Assembly (NCBI RefSeq): GCF_035046485.1
Contig: NC_085138.1
Location: forward strand, 274,331,694-274,395,693
Length of the DNA stretch: 64,000 nt
Source of the DNA: Aedes albopictus
Lineage: Eukaryota > Arthropoda > Insecta > Diptera > Culicidae
Direction: 5' to 3'
Shown here one piece after another: positions 9,240 to 19,750 of this stretch. The first letter of the stretch is position 1. Every line of letters starts with the position of its first letter. Under the pieces are notes generated by a model. That model searched no databases and was not told where the DNA came from. It saw nothing but the letters and a program-made list of their open reading frames with translations. The position numbers and the translations under genes are program-made.

Positions 9240-10611
9240 GTCATCATCTACAGGTCCACCCAAATTGTCGCTCGATAACTCCGAGCGCTTGCATGTACTT
9301 CTCTAACTTTATCAATTCCACTTGTCCGTCTAGATCCACCGGTCTTATTACCGTATTGTACCTTGAACATTTGGTGGAGAGGCGAATCCTTTCATGTTCG
9401 GAACGCTTAACATCATCTACCTTGTTTTGGAAGCACCTACCACTAGTAGGGTAAAAAATATAATTTGGACATGTATATAATTTGGACATGCACGGCGATG
9501 TATGCCTTGTTCCGGAGAGCTAATAAAAGTAGATACTTCTCAATATCGATTATTGGATCAAATAGACCCTATTCTGATGGCTTACGTTGAAAATACGCTT
9601 AACAATTAAGAATTTACTTCAAAATTATCGGAAATGTAAACTATTTCACTAAAACCCCTCAAATGCACAGGTATGCAAGACGACATACACTTCACAGTCA
9701 CAGACAATATTCACCCCAAAATCGTTGAATTAATAATTGTAAGAAATTTGAAAGCCTTATTGCAATGAAAAATGTTCAATAAAGAAGCATTAGGCAGCCA
9801 ATCTCTTAACATTCATCTAGAACGCTTAAAATAGGTGGTGTCCAAAATACATTACAGGTTTTCTACTGCAAATATATTTTGGTCATCTGACGAACTACAT
9901 GGGGATGCAGTGCGATTGCATACTTGGAGGCGTATTCTGTGGATCTGGCGATATTTTCTTGATTCTAACAAAAACTGTAATAGATATCAAAATAGATGCC
10001 TGTTAAGCGTAAAAAAGTGATAATTTGTAAGAAAATATTTGTTAATTAATTTATGTTACTTCCATGATTTTGCAGAATTCATGGCTAAACATTGAGATAA
10101 CTGCCCTGTCCAAATTATATATACCTGAGGGTGTCCAAAACATGTATTCGGTGTCCAAAATGCAATTCTAACAGACGATTGGAAATTGTGATTTTTTCAG
10201 CCTAAAATGCTTTCGTTAAGGTTTTTGTCACCTGGAACGTAAAGTACAATCATATTATAAGCGTATTAGTAACTTTGCAAAATAATCAATTGCTTTCTAA
10301 GGAAGCTAGGGGACGATTTTTCCAACGTTGTCCTCAGCCTGTCCAAAATACATGAATTACCCTACGACCTTTGCTGGTTCGCATTTCAGGCGAATGCACA
10401 GCTCTGCCACCGCTACCATCGGATGGGATCCAAATATTCTGGCGATCATGAAGCTCATGTCGATCGCAAAGCAAACAAATTGGCTAGATTTAGTGAAAAT
10501 CGTACCCTGGCTTTTGAGCACGGCTCGTCGTGTTGGTGGAGAGTCCGACACTTTTTCTGATGGGATCCGAATGAACTGGATAGTACACCCGAAACACTTA
10601 CACAGGGGGGG
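9240..10611 (-). pseudogene. RTE-like RT fragment split by a TA-flanked element
   Basis: On the minus strand 10611-10365 reads GTIFTKSSQFVCFAIDM then VAVAELCIRLKCEPAKV. That is the RT palm block seen at 43895-44020, where the family has the FADDM catalytic motif. Here the first catalytic aspartate is substituted (FAIDM). The reading resumes beyond the inserted element at 9446-9244 with a degenerate KRSEHERIRL block, matching the GGTEHDRIRL block of the 44-kb copy. No complete domain survives. It abuts the R1-like ORF1 fragment at about 10612. Confidence 0.5.
9449..10362 (+). mobile_element. TA-flanked non-autonomous element, copy 1 of 3
   Basis: The element begins gggtaaaaaatataatttgg and ends gtccaaaatacatgaattaccc, with TA at 9447-9448 and 10363-10364. 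The same element occurs at 37435-38327 (plus) and 61016-61721 (minus, truncated). Short GGGTAA ends and TA targets suit the Tc1/mariner superfamily; no transposase is encoded. This copy has an extra atgtatataatttggac near the left end, so its tip contains a short internal duplication. Confidence 0.8.
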
Positions 10612-10744
10612 GGGGGAGACTCTGAAGGTGAAAAGCTTAGACGAGATCACTGGATGGTCAGTATGCCAAATGATACTACTCGAGCCGCAGGAGGCTCGCT
10701 TCATATGTCTGGAACCAGGACACATCTCATTTGACTGTAAAGGC
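10612..10744 (+). pseudogene. R1-like ORF1 fragment, zinc-knuckle start (host of the nest)
   Basis: The frame reads ETLKVKSLDEIT and later ARFICLEPGHISFDCKG, parallel to the minus-strand ORF1 at 13115-12840 (ATLKVKDIDEIT and CFRCLEPGH). It is the nucleocapsid-like part of a gag-like ORF1 of an R1-type non-LTR element. It stops at the insertion of another R1 copy. The reading frame continues in register at 19751, where CKG is followed by SDKSKLCKRC. The 10-bp repeat ctgtaaaggc (10735-10744 and 19751-19760) is the target duplication. Confidence 0.75.
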
Positions 10745-11480
10745 CTTTTTTTTCCTTCTAAACCATAGGGGGATAAATCTGCTCATCAGACACCCTAACA
10801 GGAAGGTTAGGGTAGTGTAGGGTTAAGGCCGTCTTCTACAACACTAGTAGAAGCCAGGACTACTCTCTCATCGACCCACTAAAACACATTCCTATGGTCG
10901 CCAAACCCTACGTCTCTCCGGAACCACCAAGAAGGTATTGCTTCAGAGAGGGGCTAGTGGACATCGCACCCACAAGGTTAGCTGCGTAGCCTGCAGCAAC
11001 GAACATCGATGACTCGCTCTGGAGAGTCCATCAAGGTAGCATGCTGGTGCTTAGCCAGTTTCCCGAGTGGTACTCGCCACTCCCTTTGTCCTCGGAAGGC
11101 GGGCAGGGTCAACCCCGCCCGCGCCCTACAGCTGAGCGGACATCAAGAACTGATGCCCACATGCAACCCGATCTGACCTGCCCGTAAGGAAGGGTATCAC
11201 TACCCTTCAGGCCCTATCAGATGCATCCGTAGGTTGCAGACAGCAGGGCAGCAGGGTCTCACCTACCCCGACCCTTGCCGGGGACCCCTTTCCAACCGCG
11301 GGCTCAGATCCAACCCAGTAGACTGACGCCACGACAGCACCGCTACCGGGACTTCCTCTCCGCGGCCACTTAAACGCTGTAAGGGTCGATCTCGACCGCA
11401 GGCCACCGGTATGACCTACGAAGCCGATTTCGAACCCCTGGACCACCTCTTGTACTGCATCTGGACTAGCCATTCTCCGA
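10745..11480 (-). other. R1-like 3' UTR and poly(A)
   Basis: The segment matches, reverse-complemented, the 3' part of the copy at about 32870-33585: the ctatggtttagaaggaaa end, the gttagggtgtctg block, and the gccgcggagaggaagtcc and gttgcaggctacgcagc blocks. Its conservation between two insertions shows both were made by one family. The long frame at 11207-11557 is out of frame with RT and is not a gene. Confidence 0.75.
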
Positions 11481-12650
11481 GTCCACGCGCCACCTCCTCT
11501 GTAGCTCCCATACGATATGGGTGATAGCCGTTGAAACGGCATTCCAGCTAATCTCATCCCTACACATTCTCTGGACCAAGTTGTCCGGAGTTGTGTGTTG
11601 TGCGGTCACGCATTGTGCGAAAACGCGGGTACACGAACAAAACATGTTCCGCCGTTTCCTCTAAACCATTGCACACTGGGCATTCGGGAGATTCCGCATG
11701 CCCGAAACGGTGTAGATACTGTCGGAAGCAACCATGACCTGTAAGGACCTGTGTCAGGTGGAATGTAACTTCCCCATGGCGCCTATTAATCCAACTATCT
11801 ACCCTCGGTATCAACCTATGGGTCCACCTTCCTTTGGTGGAACTGTCCCACGCGCGCTGCCATTTGACCATAGAGGCCATCCTGACAGTCCTGCGTATGC
11901 CTCTTGTGCCGCGCATTTCGAAGCACTCCATGTCCTCACTGATAAGAATGCTGATAGGCACCATACCAGTAATGACGCAGAGAGCGTCGTGTGACACGGT
12001 ACGGTACGCGCTCGCAACCCTCAGACACATAAGCCTGTAAGTACTTTCCAGCTTCCGTCGGTAGCATTCAGTACTTAGCGCGGTACCCCACGCAGGGCCG
12101 CCATACCTAAGTATGGACGTAGCAACACTAGCCAGAAGTTTGCGCTTACTGGCGTACACCGCTGAGCTAAGGTAAGGTATAAAGGTAAGCTTATCATCGA
12201 TCATCACGCCCAAGTGCTTGACAGAGCGCTTTGACAGGATAGTGCACTCTCCTACACTGATCTCCGTCTGCTGCGCCGACTGCATGTTGTTAACAACCAT
12301 CACCTCTGTCTTGTGGTGAGCCAGCTCCAATTTCCTGGACCGCATCCACGCCTCCACAACCTTGATCGAGTGGTTGGAAGTCAACTTTACCTCCTCGATC
12401 GTTTCACCGTAGACTTCGAGCGTAATATCGTCGGCAAATCCGACAATCACGACTCCCACTGGGTACTCTAACCTCAACACCTCGTCGTACATGACATTCC
12501 ATAACACCGGACCCAGGATGGAACCTTGCGGGACTCCTGAGGTTATGTGAAAGCACTTCCGACCCACCTCTGTGTCGTAAACTAGTACGCGATTCTGGAA
12601 GTAGCTTCCGAGAATCTTGTACAAGTACTCCGGTATCCTCCGGCTGCGTT
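11480..12650 (-). pseudogene. R1-like ORF2 remnant: RT palm to C-terminal zinc region
   Basis: The frame (12624-11560 longest) carries SGVPQGSILGPVLWN, GFADDITLEVYG (catalytic FADD), HHKTEVMVVNN and HLGVMIDDKLTF. It ends with the CPVCNGLEETAEHVLF cysteine/histidine region found after the RT in R1-type elements. Relative to 30946-32865 it has an internal deletion after KLTF, losing the GSHVDYACKRAS block. A further small deletion near 11600 shifts the frame to an early stop. The endonuclease and RT fingers are absent. It cannot make a functional protein. Confidence 0.85.
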
Positions 12651-12679
12651 ACCTGCACTGTGATTTGTTGTTCACTGCG

Positions 12680-14210
12680 GCTTTCTTAAAGGCCGGGCAC
12701 CCTGGACCACCCATCGGATGTCTGTTTTTCGTGGTTTTCCCGGTACAGATCATGCAGATGGGCGGACTCGTGCAGCTTTGGGCCTTATGACCTTCAGCGC
12801 CGCATCGCCTACACAGTTTGCGCCTGTCGGGGCCTTTGCAGTCTCACGACTTGTGTCCTGGTTCCAGACACCTGAAGCAAACCTCTGGTGGCTCGTGGAA
12901 TGTCAGGTGACGTACACACCAGCCCACCTTTATACTTCCTACTTTAACGGACTTTTTAACATCCGCCACAGGTAGCTGAACCAAAGCTATCTGTGTCCCT
13001 GCTGGCCCTCTCCGTAGCTTAACGGCTGCGGCGGGCACCTGCACATCGCACTGTTGCCGCAGTGCCGTGACGAGCTCTTCCACTTCGGTGATTTCGTCAA
13101 TGTCTTTGACCTTCAGAGTCGCCTCATGTGTCAGAGCCCTCACCTAGTGCACACCCTCACCAAGGACCTCTTCTGCCAGCCTCTTGTAGGCGGCGCCCTT
13201 GTGTTCCTTCTGGCGCTTCAGCTCCAGGATCATCTCGCCCGTACGAGTACGTCTAATACTGCGTACGTTGGCTCCAAGACCCTCAAGCTTGGCATCGCTC
13301 AGCATCGTCTTGAAAACGTCCGAGTACTTAGACTGTTCCGTCTTGATGACGATAGCGTCGCCTTTCTCGCGCCTGGCACCTGCCCTCCTACGCCTTGGCT
13401 TGGCGTCCTGCACTTCTACCTGCGGATTCACCTTCTTCTTTCTCTTCCGCTCTACCTTTGTCCAAGGAGGGTCCTCTCCTTGGATCGCCCTGCTCTTTGG
13501 CAGCTGAGGGCCCCCCAATGGTCACAACCCCTTGTTCCCATCGTTCCGGGACGGGCCAGCCTTTTCAGACCCACCCTTCCCAGCTTTCCGGGAACCCTGG
13601 CTGGGGTCCGACTTTCCGGCATTACCACCGGCTTTCGGGGTTATTATACGCCTGGCCTTGCGGGCGCCGCCATACAGCTCCTCACCTGACGGCTGCCTCG
13701 CCCGCTTCTGCGAATGCTTGTCACGTTTGTCACGAGCATTCGCTTCCACACTCTTCGGACTACCTGCAAAGGAGAAGGCCTCCGTTTGTGTAAACTTCGA
13801 CGTATTCTCCTTTGCGGGTTCCGCCGCTGCAGCAGCCAGCAACGCGACCGCGTGCTCCTGCTTGGCCTTATCGACAGACACTCTAAGTCTAAGCAAGGCC
13901 GTTTTCAGGTCCTTGCTTATATTCGACTTAGTTGTCGCAAAGTCGATGATTTTGCCAAGCTGCTGCTCAGTAACCTCTAATGCGGGTCGTCCTTTTCCTA
14001 CTTCTTGGCTGATGGCCCTCAGCAACCACGCTCCGTCCATGACCTCTACCGGCTGGCTTGCCGTGGAGTAGACAGGAGCTCCCACGCTTGAGCTACGTAA
14101 GCAGCTTCCAGCACCTGACTCCTCGCTTCTCCTTGTCGGAGACCTCAACAACCCGCTTCTTGCGAAGGGGTTGATCGCACCGCTGCTTCCACCATGTTTA
14201 TATTTTTTGA
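12680..14210 (-). pseudogene. R1-like ORF1 (gag-like RNA-binding protein), frameshifted
   Basis: Three minus-strand frames tile one protein. The N-terminal part is basic and low in complexity (14244-13522). The middle (13518-13144) has KRKKK stretches and ends in KRLAEEVLGEG. The C-terminal part (13143-12844) is a gag-like domain reading LKVKDIDEITEVEELV followed by a zinc knuckle, CFRCLEPGHKS. Two more knuckle-like stretches follow, then PGCPAFKKA. Such ORF1 proteins coat the element's RNA. Stops at the frame joins show decay. The first residues of the 14244 frame come from the inserted foreign stretch, so that start is not the true one. Confidence 0.75.
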
Positions 14211-14244
14211 ATTTTTGCTCATAGTTTATTCCCACGAGTTGCAC

Positions 14245-14555
14245 GAGAAAGAATATCCACCACGCCAGAGCTCTGCATCAGAGTTGATGTACACGTGCTG
14301 TAGTCCCATGTACGGGAGCCACATTGCAAGCAAGCTCCCAGGAGCACAGTACATTTTGAGACTGAAAGCTGTGCGCCTCATATTTCTCAAGATGTGTCTC
14401 ATGAGCTTCGTCTCATGCGCTGATCAAATTAGAAAATTTCACGACAAAAACTTACTAAACGAACGAGAATTGAAACCTTAACCTTTGCATTGAGAGTCCC
14501 TAGTCGTATCGTATAGACCAACCAGACACTTGTGTTGTGTACGGAAAAAAGTTGT
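14245..14555. other. Foreign insert between R1-like ORF1 and BEL LTR, tRNA-like part on minus
   Basis: On the minus strand 14540-14465 reads GTCTGGTTGGTCTATACG and, further on, GGTTTCAATTCTCG, which resemble A and B boxes; this may be a tRNA-derived SINE. I cannot define both ends. Its position explains why the BEL LTR at 14556 lacks a target duplication matching 18727. Confidence 0.35.
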
Positions 14556-14962
14556 TGTAGGCGGATGTCCTTCCGCTTAGAAGATAAAAATTCAACTGCT
14601 GTCAAAATTTTCATTCTCCTCTTTTTATTGCCAAAGGTTACTATGTTAAATTTGTTATATTTGGCAACACGCCCAAAAACTCATGGCATCATTGATCATT
14701 GATGATCGAAGGGCGCGATTTCGTTGGCTTGTGCGCCATGAGTCAGTTGTTCTCGGTTATTCGTCGCGTATGGTTTTAACACGAACTGAATTTGAATAAA
14801 AGTGTTAGGCTTAGTGGAAAAACTATGTTTTTATTACGCGAAAGAAACTATACAGTCCACCTATGATTCCGACAGGCTGGGTTTGAGCCTGAACAGTTGT
14901 TGAGGCTCTTCGTTACCAAGAAGGTGTTTTTTACCTTAGATACCAACAGCTCACGCAGCGCA
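14556..14962 (+). repeat. BEL/Pao 5' LTR
   Basis: This is a 407-bp direct repeat of 18320-18726, starting tgtaggcgg and ending agcgca, with only a few differences (for example gttttaac versus gttgtaac, cacctatg versus cacttatg). The near-identity implies a fairly recent insertion. No primer-binding site follows the LTR; the next bases already lead into pol. Confidence 0.9.
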
Positions 14963-14967
14963 CTATT

Positions 14968-15855
14968 TTGTTGTCTAATGTTGCTATGCAAGATCCATTG
15001 GCTGGTCATTTGGAGAAATTTTGGGCCATTGAGGAAGTCGCCGAACTCCCGCCTCATAACACCGAAGAACAAGAAGTTGAGCAGCATTTCTTGGAAACCT
15101 TTCGCCGAGATGAAACTGGTCGCTTTGTAGTCCAGATGCCATTTCGGGAAGCAGTAGCTGAACTTGAAGACAATCGAAGCCTGGCGTTACAGCGATTCTT
15201 CACATTGGAACGTAAGCTCTCACGCCAACCAGATCTACGCGACCAGTATATTCAATTTATGAGGGAGTACGAATTGCTTGGCCACTGCAAGGAAATCAAA
15301 GAAGAAAATGACGTTCAAGGGATGCCACGCTACTACTTACCGCACCATGCGGTGTTTAAGCTGACAAGCTCTTCAACAAAGGTGAGAGTAGTGTTTGACG
15401 CCAGCGCTAAGGCGTCGAAATACTCCCTCAACGAGGTCATGAAAACTGGTCCAACGGTACAGAACGATATATTTTCTGTGGTTCTCCGATTCCGACAACA
15501 CGTCTATGGATTCTCCGGCGACGTCACAAAAATGTACCGGCAAGTCAGGATCGATTCTTGCCATACCCCATTCCTGAGGGTATTCTGGAGAGAAGATTCG
15601 TCAAGACCATTGAGAGTGTTGGAATTGGTTACTGTGACATACGGGACGTCTGCTGCACCTTTTCTTGCAACCAGGTGCTTGGTGCAGTTAGCAACGGAGG
15701 AGCAACAACGATTTCCAGAAGCATCCAAAATGGTGTTGGAAGATGTATATGTGGACGATATGCTTTCCGGAGCAGACACGGAAGAAGAAGCAGGACGGCG
15801 GCTGTTGGAGGTGAAGGAGTTGCTGATTGCCGGAGGATTTCCAATTCGCAAGTAG
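14968..15855 (+). pseudogene. BEL/Pao pol, reverse-transcriptase part
   Basis: The 295-codon frame starts just after the LTR with DPLAGHLEKFWAIEE, the linker normally found before the BEL RT. It continues with VRVVFDASAKAS, SGDVTKMYRQV and ends the palm with VYVDDMLSG (YVDD at about 15748-15759). It stops at a TAG (15853-15855) within a conserved FPIRK-W-type position, where a tryptophan codon is expected. The protein as a whole copies RNA into DNA. Gag and protease upstream are deleted, so this is a dead copy. Confidence 0.85.
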
Positions 15856-15985
15856 AGCGCGAATTCAACGACAGTGCTTGAGTGTGTACCTGAAGAAGAA
15901 CGAGAAGAGTTAATGAAAATTGATAAAAGTGGACATAATGAAGGAATAAAGGCACTCGTACTGGGACACAAATAACGATCAGTTT

Positions 15986-16603
15986 ATGTTCAAAAGCTGG
16001 CCAGAAGCGGCCGAAGAGCAGCCATTTACGAAGCGACACGTACTGTCAAAAATCTCGAAACTGTATGATCCGTTGGGGTTAGTGCAACCGGTGATAGTTT
16101 GTGCGAAGGTTATAATGCAGAAGTTGTGGTCTTCGAAGATGAGTTGGGACGATGAACTTGAAGGTGAACTACTGAAAGAGTGGGTGGCGCTTCGTAAATC
16201 GTTGACCAAGTTGAATCAAATCCGAGTGCCAAGATGTGTTAAGTTGTCTGGTGTGGAACGTTACGAACTGCATGGGTTTTCGGATGCGTCAATTACTGCT
16301 TACGGCGCTTGCGTGTATGTGCGAAGTGTTTTGGGTGACGGTACAGCACTGTTGCGTCTCGGGTGTGCCAAATCGAGGGTGGCACCTCTAAAAACCACCA
16401 CTATACCAAGACTGGAACTGCTTGCTGCCTTGCTTTTGGCTCGGCTCGTAGTGAAAGTGATCAAAGTGTTAGAGATTGACTTTTCGGAAGTTTCGTTATG
16501 GTGTGACAGTCAGATCGTGTTGGCCTGGTTGAAAAAAACCACTCGGGTCCTTGGAGGTATTTATCCGCAATCGTGTGGCCGAAATAAACAAGTTGACTGC
16601 TGA
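15986..16603 (+). pseudogene. BEL/Pao pol, connection and RNase H part
   Basis: The frame resumes after a shift near 15970 with KRHVLSKISKLYDPLGLVQP, the conserved block following the RT in BEL/Pao. It then runs through the RNase H segment with ELHGFSDAS, TTTIPRLELLAALL and SLWCDSQIVLAWL. A frameshift near 16550 moves the reading into the frame of the next part (overlapping ORF from 16551). RNase H would remove the RNA template strand. Frame breaks make it non-functional here. Confidence 0.85.
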
Positions 16604-18344
16604 TTTCGTTTGGAAGTACATCAACACCCGACAGAATCCGGCTGACGTCGTCTCTCGGGGCCAACTACCAGCACCGTTAAGCAAAAATGTTCTTTGGTGG
16701 AATGGTCCTGAATTTTTGGGCCAAGAAGAATACTGCGATCCTGAACTTTGTCCAATCCGGGAATCCGATATTCCGGAGCTGAAGACAACAACAATTGTCG
16801 TGAAGGGAGTAGAAATCTTGCCGATTTTTGAAAGGTTCAGTGACTTCCGAAAACTCCAACGCATCATTGCGTACGTCCAGCGTTTCGTTCGAAACTGCAA
16901 AGATAAGGCTATGAGGATTACCACATCATACCTGAGAGTTTCTGAAATGCAAGCAGCATTGAAATGCATTGTTAGGGTGATCCAGAGAATAGAATTACCT
17001 GACGAAATTCGCCGCCTCGAGAAAGGAGAAACACCGCAACAGCTAGCGAACCTCAGCCCTTTCCTTGATGATGAGTGCTTACTGAGAGTAGGCGGTCGAC
17101 TGCTAAAGTCGAGTCTTCCGTTGGAGTCTAAACATCCTCTGGTTTTGCCAAACCATCCTATTACCGAGATGCTCATCCGAGATCTTCACGTCGAAAACCT
17201 ACATGTGGGGCCCTCAGCTCTGATGGCTATTGTTCGGCAACGGTTCTGGCCCTTACGGGGTCGGTCCACCGTGAAGAAGATTACTCGTGGCTGTATCCAG
17301 TGTTTCCGAGCTCAGCCACGCAAACTCGAGCAGTTAATGGGTAGCCTTCCTGAGGAACGGGTAAACGTCGCTGCTCCCTTTGAGTACACGGGTGTAGACT
17401 ATGCGGGACCCGTATCTGTGAAGCAAGGGAAATATCGTCCGAAGATTCTGAAATGCTACATCGCCGTGTTCGTGTGCATGACAACGAAAAACTTACATCT
17501 AGAATTAGTGTCTGACCTTACCACTGCCTCGTTTATCGCTGCACTGGAGCGCTTCATCAATCGTCGTGGCATGGTGCGCAAAATGTTCTCGGACAATGGC
17601 ACTAATTTTGTTGGGACTTCAAATGAGCTTCATCAGCTTTATACGAATCTCCAAAGCGAGGTCCATCGCAGAGCCGTCAATGACTTTTTGCTGACAAGAG
17701 AAATAGAGTGGCACTTCATCCCTCCCAGAGCCCCTAACTTCGGTGGCTTATGGGAGGCCGGGGTGAAGAGTGTCAAAACGCACCTGCGAAGAACTCTTCA
17801 GAATGCAACGCTAACGTTTGAGGAATATTGCACGATACTTACTCACGTGGAAGCAATCTTGAACTCAAGACCTTTGTTCAACGCTTCAGACAGCCCTAAT
17901 GAACCTCTTCCAATAACTCCAGCGCATTTGCAAATCGGCAGATCTCTGGAATCTATCCCCAAACCGTCGTGTAAGGATATACCAGATAATCGACTTTCTC
18001 GGTGGCGTTACTTGGACAAGCTTCGTGAACAATTCTGGGGCCGATGGTCCAGGGAATATTTGACGTCTCTCCAATCCCGAAGCAAATGGACTGCAACCTC
18101 ACCAAGTGTCCAACCTGGAATGGTGGTGATCCTGATCGAAGACAACCTTCCACCACATGTATGGAAAATAGGTATCGTGACCGCTACACACCCAGGACCG
18201 GACTCCTTGGTGCGAGTAGTAGATGTCAAGACATCGAGTGGAACTTTTCGGCGCTCCATCAGCAAGCTGGCTCCACTCCCGACTCAGGATAACTTCAGCT
18301 TCGCAGCCGCGGGGCAGGATGTAGGCGGATGTCCTTCCGCTTAG
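16551..18344 (+). pseudogene. BEL/Pao pol, integrase part reading into 3' LTR
   Basis: The 597-codon frame begins at the end of RNase H (NPADVVSRG) and carries the integrase. It shows a zinc-binding region around HVENLHVG and CIQC, then catalytic aspartates in GVDYAGP (about 17395) and FSDNGTNF (about 17590), and a glutamate in WEAGVKSVK (about 17757). The C-terminal part holds PGMVVILIEDN and VRVVDVKTSSGTFRR. The stop lies 25 bases inside the 3' LTR, a usual arrangement for BEL/Pao. This part is intact, but it lacks its upstream polyprotein. Confidence 0.9.
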
Positions 18345-18726
18345 AAGATAAAAATTCAACTGCTGTCAAAATTTTCATTCTCCTCTTTTTATTGCCAAAG
18401 GTTACTATGTTAAATTTGTTATATTTGGCAACACGCCCAAAAACTCATGGCATCATTGATCATTGATGATCGAAGGGCGCGATTTCGTTGGCTTGTGCGC
18501 CATGAGTCAGTTGTTCTCGGTTATTCGTCGCGTATGGTTGTAACACGAACTGAATTTGAATAAAAGTGTTAGGCTTAGTGGAAAAACTATGTTTTTATTA
18601 CGCGAAAGAAACTATACAGTCCACTTATGATTCCGACAGGCTGGGTTTGAGCCTGAACAGTTGTTGAGGCTCTTCGTTGCCAAGAAGGTGTTTTTTACCT
18701 TAGATACCAACAGCTCACGCAGCGCA
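18320..18726 (+). repeat. BEL/Pao 3' LTR
   Basis: This is the 407-bp partner of 14556-14962. It begins tgtaggcgg, overlapping the last codons of pol, and ends agcgca. It is followed by the minus-strand R1-like ORF1 N-terminal region (19013-18727). Confidence 0.9.
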
Positions 18727-19087
18727 TGAGACGAGCTCCCCGGGAGCTGTGTGCCTGGCTCGCACCTACCAGATTTTCGTGAGCCTCCTAGCAGCGCAGC
18801 ACACTGCGATTTTGAAGAGCTGGGAGACAATTTGGTGGAAGGCTCGCTGTCACATTTATGTACACATGAGCAATGGGAAACTCTGCTCTGCATTAACGCG
18901 GTAAGGGACAGCTTACTGTGGGGGGTGCCCAGGTACCCCACAGGCTCCGTTAAAGATCGAGCATCTTTTTCACCCCCTCGATCACTCATTCCTCGGGAAG
19001 GGTCGCTTGACACCTTAAATTGGGGTTAGTAGTCCTGTTCTTAGCCGGCAACTACGCGGCTGACTCGCAAGCGGGGGGGTGCGTCAG
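18727..19087 (-). pseudogene. R1-like 5' region and ORF1 N-terminus, cut off by BEL
   Basis: On the minus strand a frame opens at 18988 (MSDRGGEKDARSLTEPVG) and runs through serine-rich, low-complexity sequence to SSSH. There the BEL LTR starts at 18726. This fits an ORF1 N-terminus separated from the rest (14210 downward) by BEL. The upstream part to 19750 would be the 5' UTR. Assignment rests on position and target duplication rather than on a recognisable domain. Confidence 0.5.
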
Positions 19088-19714
19088 TAGGGTGGGGCTA
19101 ATTTCAAAAAATCTCTCCGATATATGATTTCCCAAGTGGAAAGTGATCTACTAGTCGAAATAAGTATGCTGTACAAAAATGAGCGATTTCGGTTGATATT
19201 TAGGGGTGGCGCAAAGGGTTCAAGTGAAATTTTTGCTTGAACAAACTTTCAAAAAATATTTCAAATTTAATGTTCATTTTTTCTAGACTAAATCTGTGAT
19301 TCTAGAACCCAATTGGGCCAAATTTGTGCTCAAAATTGCGATATCTCCACTGGTTTCCGAGATATTTAAAAAAAAGTCATATTTTGGCACTTAACCCAAA
19401 AAAAAAACTAAAAAACGAGATTTTTCTCAAATATTTCAGAAACCAGTAGAGATATCGCAATTTTGAGCACAAATTTGGCCCAAATGGGTTCTAGAATCAC
19501 CGATTTAGTCTAGAAAAAATAAGTTTGAAAATTAAATTAAAAATGTTTTTTGAAAGTTTGTTCTAGCAAAAACTTCATTTGAACCCTTTGCGCCACCCCT
19601 AAATATCAACCGAAATCGCTCATTTTCGTACAGTAGACTTATTTCGACTAGTGAATCACTTTCCACTTGGGAAATCATATATCGGAGAGATTTTTTGAAA
19701 TTAGCCCCACCCTA
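19088..19714. mobile_element. 627-bp hairpin element, 9-bp target duplication
   Basis: The element is an almost complete palindrome. It starts tagggtggggctaatttc and ends with the reverse complement; internal blocks (tcggagagattttttgaa, tgcgccaccc, attttgagcac) are mirrored through the centre near 19400. The 9-bp direct repeat gtgcgtcag flanks it at 19079-19087 and 19715-19723. A 9-bp duplication points to a Mutator-like or related transposase; none is encoded. It sits in the 5' region of the minus-strand R1-like element. Confidence 0.85.
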
Positions 19715-19750
19715 GTGCGTCAGGCCCCAGGACAACCGTCCCTGCTGCCC

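Larger units (their letters stand above)
14556..18726 (+). mobile_element. BEL/Pao LTR retrotransposon, internally deleted
   Basis: Two 407-bp direct repeats bound the element and start with tgtaggcggatgtcc and end with cacgcagcgca. Between them lies only the pol region from just before the RT; primer-binding site, gag and protease are missing, so a deletion has joined the 5' LTR to pol. Pol is further broken by a stop and frameshifts. The RT (YVDD), RNase H and integrase order and sequence identify BEL/Pao. No matching target duplication is seen (gttgt on the left, tgaga on the right), so the left flank has been altered. Confidence 0.9.
10745..19750 (-). mobile_element. R1-like non-LTR retrotransposon with nested insertions
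   Basis: Read on the minus strand, the element runs from its 5' end at 19750 to a 3' poly(A) seen as tttttttt at 10746-10753. A 10-bp duplication ctgtaaaggc flanks it. Along it are a 5' part (19750-18727, broken by a hairpin element), an inserted BEL/Pao element (18726-14556), a foreign stretch (14555-14245), ORF1 (about 14210-12680), an ORF2 remnant (12650-11480) and a 3' UTR. Endonuclease and N-terminal RT are missing: ORF1's end is joined directly to mid-RT sequence at about 12645. The 3' UTR matches that of the copy at 30922-33585. Confidence 0.8.

Noticed and set aside
10328..10768. 146-codon plus-strand frame as a gene
   Set aside because: It starts in a TA-flanked element, passes antisense through an RTE-like fragment and only then enters an R1-like ORF1 remnant; a chance fusion.
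11207..11557. 116-codon minus-strand frame near the R1-like 3' end
   Set aside because: Out of phase with ORF2 and lies mostly in the 3' UTR shared with the 33-kb copy, where the corresponding frame (32705-33106) is also out of phase.
13054..13689. 211-codon plus-strand frame
   Set aside because: Antisense shadow of the R1-like ORF1 on the minus strand.
14556..18726. Intact, potentially active LTR retrotransposon
   Set aside because: LTRs are near-identical but gag, protease and primer-binding site are deleted and pol has a stop and frameshifts.
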